Source: JBEVNX01 sp040507895 (GTDB taxonomy: Bacteria > Desulfobacterota > Binatia > JACPRU01). Taken from it: 18,371 nt of DNA. The stretch is taken from assembly GCA_040507895.1 (NCBI GenBank), contig JBEVNX010000220.1:1-18371 (forward strand), in the 5' to 3' direction. The notes beneath the pieces were generated by a model. That model was given only the letters and a program-made list of their open reading frames with translations. It was not told where the DNA came from and did no database searches. Below are positions 14,019 through 18,371 of this stretch, in pieces. How positions within the stretch are numbered: the first letter of the stretch is position 1; the number at the start of each line of letters is the position of its first letter. A program made the position numbers and the translations under genes.

Positions 14019-15022
14019 CCGACGAGCTCGAGCCCGCGCTCGAACATGCGCGGCGCGGAGAGCGCGGTCTCCTCCCATTGCGGGTCGTGGCGCTTGCCGC
14101 GGCGGTGGAGCATCACGTTGAAGCAGGTGATGACGCCGAACCGGTATCCGGCAAAGGCGCGGAACCAATCGAGCTCCTTCTTCACCAGCGGCGCGTCCGC
14201 GCTCTCGGCATAGGCGTCGATGATCTCGTCGGGGCTGAGCGGTGCGACCAGCATCGTTTTGCGACCCGCCCACCCTTGCGGATCGGCGAAGAAGCAAACC
14301 CAACCGAGATCCAGGAGCGTCGGCCCGAGGAGTGCGATCTCCCAATCGATCAGCGCCGCCACCCGGTCTCCGTCGAACAGGATGTTCGCCCACTGGAAGT
14401 CGCCGTGCACGCATCCGACGCGGGGCGTTTCGGGAAGCGAGGCGCGGAGCTCGTCACGAAGCTCGGGGCCTCGCGCTACGACGGCCGGATCCAGGGTCGG
14501 ACGATCGAGGAGGTGATCGAGCCGCTTCATCTCTTCGGCCAGAGGCTGAGGCTCGCCCCAAGCGGCTCTTCGCGGTCGCCAATCGACTCGATGGAGAGAC
14601 GCGAGCGTTCGCACGCCACGTCTCGCAAGGGATTTTGCATGCTCGGCCGGCAGATCGACGCGATCCACGAGCTTGAAGCCGTCGACCCACGCGTCGACGA
14701 AGTACGGCCGGCCGAAGAATTCCGCCTCGTCCCCGTACCAAAGGATCGGTGGCACCGGCACGTCGGTGTCGGCCAGCGATTCCATGATCCGCGCCTGGCG
14801 CACGACGTCCGCCGGCCCCGCGATGCGCACCCCCGGTGGAGCGACGCGCAGCACGAGCTTGCCAGACGGCTCCGCCGCACGACTGCGCTCGAGAAAGAAG
14901 CTGTAGCCGAAGCCCGCATGTCCCGGCAGCGGGCTCACCTCCGTGACCCGGGCGCCGACGTCGCCGGTCTTGGCGCGCACCAGCTTGGTCAACGGCTCGC
15001 TGATCGCTTGCGCATCAGCCAT
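14015..15022 (-). CDS. APH-family phosphotransferase (aminoglycoside phosphotransferase-like)
   Basis: The 335-residue protein has the kinase-like fold of the APH superfamily. Brenner's motif is intact, GCVHGDFQWANILF (His206, Asp208, Asn213), and is followed by the metal-binding IDWEIA (Asp226). The nucleotide lobe includes KLVLRVAP with the conserved Lys55. It resembles the APH proteins often found near acyl-CoA dehydrogenases or FadE-like genes in Actinobacteria and Proteobacteria, and is probably not an antibiotic resistance enzyme. The substrate is unknown. It is the last gene of a minus-strand unit, starting 9 bases after the SDR stop with only a weak AAGGG. The two convergent operons share the four bases TTAG as overlapping stops. 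Confidence 0.87.
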   Translation of the reverse strand: MADAQAISEPLTKLVRAKTGDVGARVTEVSPLPGHAGFGYSFFLERSRAAEPSGKLVLRVAPPGVRIAGPADVVRQARIMESLADTDVPVPPILWYGDEAEFFGRPYFVDAWVDGFKLVDRVDLPAEHAKSLARRGVRTLASLHRVDWRPRRAAWGEPQPLAEEMKRLDHLLDRPTLDPAVVARGPELRDELRASLPETPRVGCVHGDFQWANILFDGDRVAALIDWEIALLGPTLLDLGWVCFFADPQGWAGRKTMLVAPLSPDEIIDAYAESADAPLVKKELDWFRAFAGYRFGVITCFNVMLHRRGKRHDPQWEETALSAPRMFERGLELVG

Positions 15023-15031
15023 GAGCGGCCC

Positions 15032-16012
15032 TTACGCGGTGCGGCGGACACCCGCGGTCAGCTCTACGGAGACGGCCCAAAGCCGCTCGGCGCGATCGGC
15101 GTCGAGGGCATAGGGCATTACGCCGGACATCGGCCTGTCCTTCGACCACGGTTTCGCGATCGCACAGTCCTCCAGATAAAACCCGCCGACGCCTTCGAGC
15201 TGTGGAGCGACCGCGGCCCAGATCGACGTGGCCGCGCCTTGCTCGACGTTCTTCAAGCGCGGGTGCGGCACCCCGGCCTCGTCGATCCAACCCAGACGGA
15301 TCTGTTCTTCGCGCGGGACGTGCTTCTGCAATCCGGTCAGGATGCCCCCCGGATGAACGGCGTTGGAGCAAATGCCTTCCGAGGCGTACCTCGCCGTCAA
15401 CCCGACCGCGAACAATACGTTCGCGGTCTTCGATTGCCCGTACGCCAGCCACGGATCGTAGGGTCGGCGCTCGAAGTTGAGATCCTCGAAGTGCACGTCC
15501 GACCGACGATGCCCGAGCGACGACAGCGAAACTACGCGCGCCGCGCCGGCGGCTCGGAGAGCCGGCAGCAACCCCGTCGTGAGCGCGAAATGCCCGAAGT
15601 GATTGGTTCCGAGCTGTGACTCGAAGCCCCCGGCCGTGTAGGAGAGCGGTGACGCCATGATGCCTGCGTTGTTGATGAGCAGGTGCAATGGACGGGAGAG
15701 CGCGAGAAACCGCTCGACGAACGCTCGCACGGAGTCGAGCGAGGCCAGATCGAGCGCCGAGAACTCGATCGCCTCGCGCCCTGTCTCGCGGCGCAGCCGG
15801 TCGGCCGCCTCTTCGCCCTTCGTCTGGTCACGCGTTGCGAGAACGACGCGGGCGCCCGCCGCCGCGAGCGCGCGCACCGTCTCGACGCCGATGCCCGAGG
15901 CGCCACCCGTGACGATCGCCTCGCGACCGCGGAGATCATGGCCCGCGATCACTTCGCCAGCCGTCGAACGCGCGCCGAACTTCGGCGAGGAGTCTCGAGT
16001 CGATTGCGGCAT
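15032..16012 (-). CDS. Short-chain dehydrogenase/reductase, retinol-dehydrogenase-like
   Basis: The 326-residue protein is longer than the classical SDR and matches the group around retinol dehydrogenase and WW-domain oxidoreductase. It has TGGASGIG (35-42), DLASLDSV, NNAGIMASP (114-117), Ser at VSLSSLGH, and YGQSK giving Tyr191 and Lys195. The conserved SNAVHPGGILTGL follows. The N-terminal 25 residues are extra and polar. It probably oxidises or reduces a hydrophobic alcohol or ketone with NAD(P). The ATG at 16012 has GAGGCGG upstream. It lies between the luciferase-like oxidoreductase gene (61-base gap) and the phosphotransferase gene (9-base gap) and is likely co-transcribed with them. 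Confidence 0.9.
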   Translation of the reverse strand: MPQSTRDSSPKFGARSTAGEVIAGHDLRGREAIVTGGASGIGVETVRALAAAGARVVLATRDQTKGEEAADRLRRETGREAIEFSALDLASLDSVRAFVERFLALSRPLHLLINNAGIMASPLSYTAGGFESQLGTNHFGHFALTTGLLPALRAAGAARVVSLSSLGHRRSDVHFEDLNFERRPYDPWLAYGQSKTANVLFAVGLTARYASEGICSNAVHPGGILTGLQKHVPREEQIRLGWIDEAGVPHPRLKNVEQGAATSIWAAVAPQLEGVGGFYLEDCAIAKPWSKDRPMSGVMPYALDADRAERLWAVSVELTAGVRRTA

Positions 16013-16073
16013 GGCTACCGCCTCTATCTGGGATCCCCCCTACGCGCCAGTCGCGACCGCCTCGAGGTAACGC

Positions 16074-16988
16074 CTACTTGAACTCGGGTGCCACTTCTTC
16101 GGCGAACGATCGCAGATTCTCCGCGACCGCCGCCGCTTCGCACGCCCAGGTGATCAGCACGGTTCGCGCACCCGCGTCGACGTATTCCTTGAGTCGCCTG
16201 CGGCAGTCCGCGGGCGTCCCGCACAGCGTGTATTTCTCCACGATGCGTGAAAAGTCCTGAGCGTAGTTCCGTCCGAGCGCTTGCGCCGCTTGTCTCATCG
16301 CCTCTTCGCGATTCGGCCCGATCGAAGCGAAGATGAAGAGACCGACGTGAACGTCCTCCCCGACGCGGCCGACTTCTTTGCGAAGCTTTCGAATCTTGCC
16401 GATGCTCTCGTGAAGCATCTCCGGCGTGTACATATAAGGAAGCCACCCGTCGCCGTACTTTGCGGCTCGAAGCATCGCGCCGTCCTTGCGGCCTGCCACC
16501 CAAATCGGCGGGTGCGGCTGCTGGACCGGTCGCGGCGAAAGCGAGATCCGCGCGAATCGCGAGTACCTGCCCTCGAACGTGACGTCCGGCAAAGTCCACA
16601 GCCTCGTGATCACGTCGAGAGCTTCGTTGGCACGCGAGGCTCGCTCCCGGACCGGAACTCCGCAGGCTTCGAACTCCCTCGGAAATTCGCCGCCGATGCC
16701 GATTCCCATGTGGTATCGGCCGCCGGAAACGACGTCGAGCACCGAAGTGAGCTTCGCCAGCACCATCGGCGCGTACAGAGGCAGAAGCACCACCGAGCTC
16801 ATCAGCTTGATCGACTGGGTCACGCCCGCGGCGATCGAGAGGCCGATCAACGAGTTGCCGATCGGGCCGTGAAACATCATGTGCTCGCCGCACCCGAGGT
16901 AGTCGTAGCCGAGCGCTTCGGCGCGTCGGGCGAACTCCGCGATGCCTTTCAACGAAGGTAGGGTCGCTCCGAATTCGATTCTATCCAT
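16074..16988 (-). CDS. LLM-class (luciferase-like) flavin/F420-dependent oxidoreductase
   Basis: The 304-residue protein is a complete luciferase-like monooxygenase-fold enzyme of the TIGR03619-like F420 group. It begins RIEFGATLP, followed by EHMMF and the long segment MVLAKLTSVLDVVSGGRYHM, then GIGIGGEFPREFEACGVP and the late PPIWVAGRKDGAMLRAAKYGDGW. Such enzymes use F420H2 or FMNH2 for hydride transfer or oxygenation. Which cofactor is used cannot be decided here. The ATG at 16988 is preceded by GGGGGAG. It heads the SDR-phosphotransferase group on the minus strand, and the MFS transporter gene lies 97 bases upstream. Confidence 0.88.
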   Translation of the reverse strand: MDRIEFGATLPSLKGIAEFARRAEALGYDYLGCGEHMMFHGPIGNSLIGLSIAAGVTQSIKLMSSVVLLPLYAPMVLAKLTSVLDVVSGGRYHMGIGIGGEFPREFEACGVPVRERASRANEALDVITRLWTLPDVTFEGRYSRFARISLSPRPVQQPHPPIWVAGRKDGAMLRAAKYGDGWLPYMYTPEMLHESIGKIRKLRKEVGRVGEDVHVGLFIFASIGPNREEAMRQAAQALGRNYAQDFSRIVEKYTLCGTPADCRRRLKEYVDAGARTVLITWACEAAAVAENLRSFAEEVAPEFK

Positions 16989-17061
16989 CGAAAGCGTCTC
17001 CCCCCGGGTCTATGTAATCCCGGCATTCATTCGTGCGCGCTCCAGGTCATGGCTCTAGGTT

Positions 17062-17073
17062 GGCGCTAGCGCC
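17062..17073. promoter_or_regulatory. Perfect palindrome between transporter and LLM genes
   Basis: GGCGCTAGCGCC is a perfect 12-bp palindrome. It extends to 18 bp (GTTGGCGCTAGCGCCGAC, 17059-17076) with one mismatched pair. It begins 12 bases after the MFS stop and lies about 75 bases before the LLM start. No T-run follows on the minus strand, so a simple rho-independent terminator is not supported. An operator for the downstream genes is equally possible. Confidence 0.35.
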
Positions 17074-17085
17074 GACGACCCTCGC

Positions 17086-18360
17086 TCAATCGAAGAGCCT
17101 TTCACCCGTGGCAAACGCGAGCCAGGCGATCCCACCGACGACGTACAAGCCGGCCGCGATGCCGAGCACCATCGCCCAGGACGCCGTCGCCTCGAGGATG
17201 TAGCCGGTCACGGTCACCCCGATGATTCCCGGCAAGGTGCCCGCGGTATTCGACAGCCCCATCAACGCGCCGGCGTAGCGCGGCCCGATGTCGAGGTGAT
17301 TCGACCCGAATCCCGACAACGCGAATGAGCCTAGCCCGAGCGCGGCGCACATCAGCCCAATCGCCATCGGCACCGTGTGAACTTGCCCGACCCCCACGAG
17401 CGCGGCGGCGGCTCCGAAGAAGCCTATCGACTGCATGAGCTTGCGCACGAACGTGAGACTGCGGCCGCGCTTGAGGAGCCCGTCGGCCAGTTGCGCGCCG
17501 ACGTTGGCCATCGCGAACATCACGAGCCAGGGCAGTAGACTCGCGTAGCCCGCACCCTTCAGATCCAAGCCGTGCACGTCGGCGAAGTAGCGCGGCAGCC
17601 AGGAGAGGATCACGTAGAAGCCCCAGTTCGAGCAGAAGTGGTTGAAGACCAGCACCCAAACCGGAGCGGAGCGGAGGATGCGCCCCCAGGGCACCACCGG
17701 GTTCGCGACCGCGGCGGGGGCGTGCGCGCGGATATAGGCCACCTCGCTCGCATGGATCCCCGGTGCATCTTCCGGCCGCTCGCTCGAGGTGAGCTGCCAG
17801 AACGAGTACCAGAGAACGCCGAGTGCGCCGAACGCGTAGAAGACCATCGGCCAGCCGAAGCTCACGGCTAACCACGGCGTGAGAACCGTCGCCGCGACCG
17901 TGCCGAGCGGGATCCCGCTGCCGTTCAGGGCCGCCGCCCGGGCCCGTTCATGCAGCGGGATCCAGCGTCCGAAAAGCTGGTAGATAGCGGGGAACGCCAC
18001 TCCTTCGCCGAGCCCCATGCCGATGCGCGCGACGATCAACGCCCCGAGCGAGAACGACGCCGCGAGCGGAGTGAGGATCGTGAACAGCGACCACCAGAGC
18101 ACCCCGAACCCGAGCAGCGCGCGGCCGCCGATGCGCGCGGCCCACCAACCGCCCGCGAGCTGCGTCAGCAGGTAGCCCATGAAGAAGGAGGAAAGCACCC
18201 AGCCCTGCGTCGCGGTGTCCCAGCCGTACTCCTTCGCCATCGGCAGAATGGCGTAGGAGATGTTCACGCGGTCGATGTAGCAGACGACGATCGACAGGAA
18301 GCAGCCGATGACGAGGATCCAGCGGCGCGGCCAATAGCCGACGGGCGCGGCTTCGAGCAC
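17086..18360 (-). CDS. MFS transporter, anion:cation symporter type
   Basis: The 424-residue protein has about 12 hydrophobic segments in two six-helix halves joined by a hydrophilic middle loop (about 205-235). The first helix reads WILVIGCFLSIVVCYIDRVN, and the DRVNISYAILPMA element is typical of the ACS (anion:cation symporter, phthalate/glucarate-permease-like) family. GYLLTQLAGGWWAARIGGR supplies the MFS loop 2-3 motif. Substrates in the family are organic anions, including aromatic acids, which would suit the neighbouring catabolic genes; this is inference. The GTG at 18360 is the earliest visible start, without a visible ribosome binding site. The frame stays open to the window edge 11 bases further, so the true start may lie outside. 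Confidence 0.88.
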   Translation of the reverse strand: MLEAAPVGYWPRRWILVIGCFLSIVVCYIDRVNISYAILPMAKEYGWDTATQGWVLSSFFMGYLLTQLAGGWWAARIGGRALLGFGVLWWSLFTILTPLAASFSLGALIVARIGMGLGEGVAFPAIYQLFGRWIPLHERARAAALNGSGIPLGTVAATVLTPWLAVSFGWPMVFYAFGALGVLWYSFWQLTSSERPEDAPGIHASEVAYIRAHAPAAVANPVVPWGRILRSAPVWVLVFNHFCSNWGFYVILSWLPRYFADVHGLDLKGAGYASLLPWLVMFAMANVGAQLADGLLKRGRSLTFVRKLMQSIGFFGAAAALVGVGQVHTVPMAIGLMCAALGLGSFALSGFGSNHLDIGPRYAGALMGLSNTAGTLPGIIGVTVTGYILEATASWAMVLGIAAGLYVVGGIAWLAFATGERLFD

Positions 18361-18371
18361 CGAGTCGGCGG

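Noticed and set aside
14015..15022. Aminoglycoside resistance gene
   Set aside because: The APH fold is clear, but length, context and similarity fit the catabolic-neighbourhood APH group rather than known resistance enzymes.
12848..15619. 923-codon plus-strand frame across the FAD monooxygenase, kinase and SDR genes
   Set aside because: It spans genes on both strands in shadow frames. The translation is Arg/Ala-rich without domains, and real motifs are all in the other frames.
1..18371. CRISPR arrays, intact insertion sequences, defence systems
   Set aside because: I saw no regularly spaced repeats, no intact transposase and no terminal inverted repeats, and no toxin-antitoxin or nuclease genes.

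Overview
The window is high-GC bacterial DNA, roughly two thirds G+C by eye, with no rRNA genes. It splits into a worn accessory half (about 1-5100) and an intact, densely packed gene cluster (about 5170-18360). The gene content includes a zinc-ribbon class III cyclase, a luciferase-like F420-type oxidoreductase, an APH-type phosphotransferase, DUF1326/DUF2182 proteins and a LysM/YkuD lipoprotein. This fits a soil or sediment bacterium with a large genome; a Gram-negative (proteobacterial or Binatia-like) host is my guess, held with low confidence. The window contains no 16S or other phylogenetic marker.

Region 1 (1-5100) mixes live genes with remnants. It opens with the N-terminus of a nucleotidyl cyclase (minus strand, cut by the window edge). 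Next comes a serine recombinase pseudogene broken by several frameshifts, then a tRNA 3'-end-like remnant. An intact divergent DUF1326/DUF2182 pair follows. After it lie a truncated, frameshifted glycosyltransferase fragment, an intact LysM + L,D-transpeptidase lipoprotein, and a beta-lactamase-family C-terminal fragment that ends beside a second tRNA-like remnant. The pattern suggests repeated insertion and deletion.

Region 2 (5100-6470) carries an AhpD-like peroxidase-related protein and a small secreted protein of unknown function. A gene-poor stretch follows, ending in a promoter with an overlapping palindrome in front of a TetR gene.

Region 3 (6469-14018, plus strand) reads as one operon: TetR regulator, ThDP-dependent enzyme, a single-chain fusion of an extradiol-dioxygenase-like VOC domain with an HsaA-type flavin monooxygenase domain, SDR, FAH-family hydrolase, and PheA/TfdB-type FAD monooxygenase. 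Start/stop overlaps (ATGA, TGATG, GTGA) or short gaps link the genes. Family knowledge supports oxidative breakdown of an aromatic or related cyclic compound: hydroxylation, ring cleavage, hydrolysis of the cleavage product, and redox and ThDP-dependent carbon-chain steps. The substrate cannot be read from the sequence. The fusion protein is the most notable object here: it would join the enzyme that makes a catechol to one that opens it.

Region 4 (14015-18360, minus strand) converges on region 3 with a 4-base stop-stop overlap. It holds an APH-like phosphotransferase, an SDR, a luciferase-like oxidoreductase and an MFS transporter of the anion:cation symporter type. Transporter and oxidoreductases plausibly serve uptake and peripheral oxidation for the same catabolic function, but that link rests on proximity alone.
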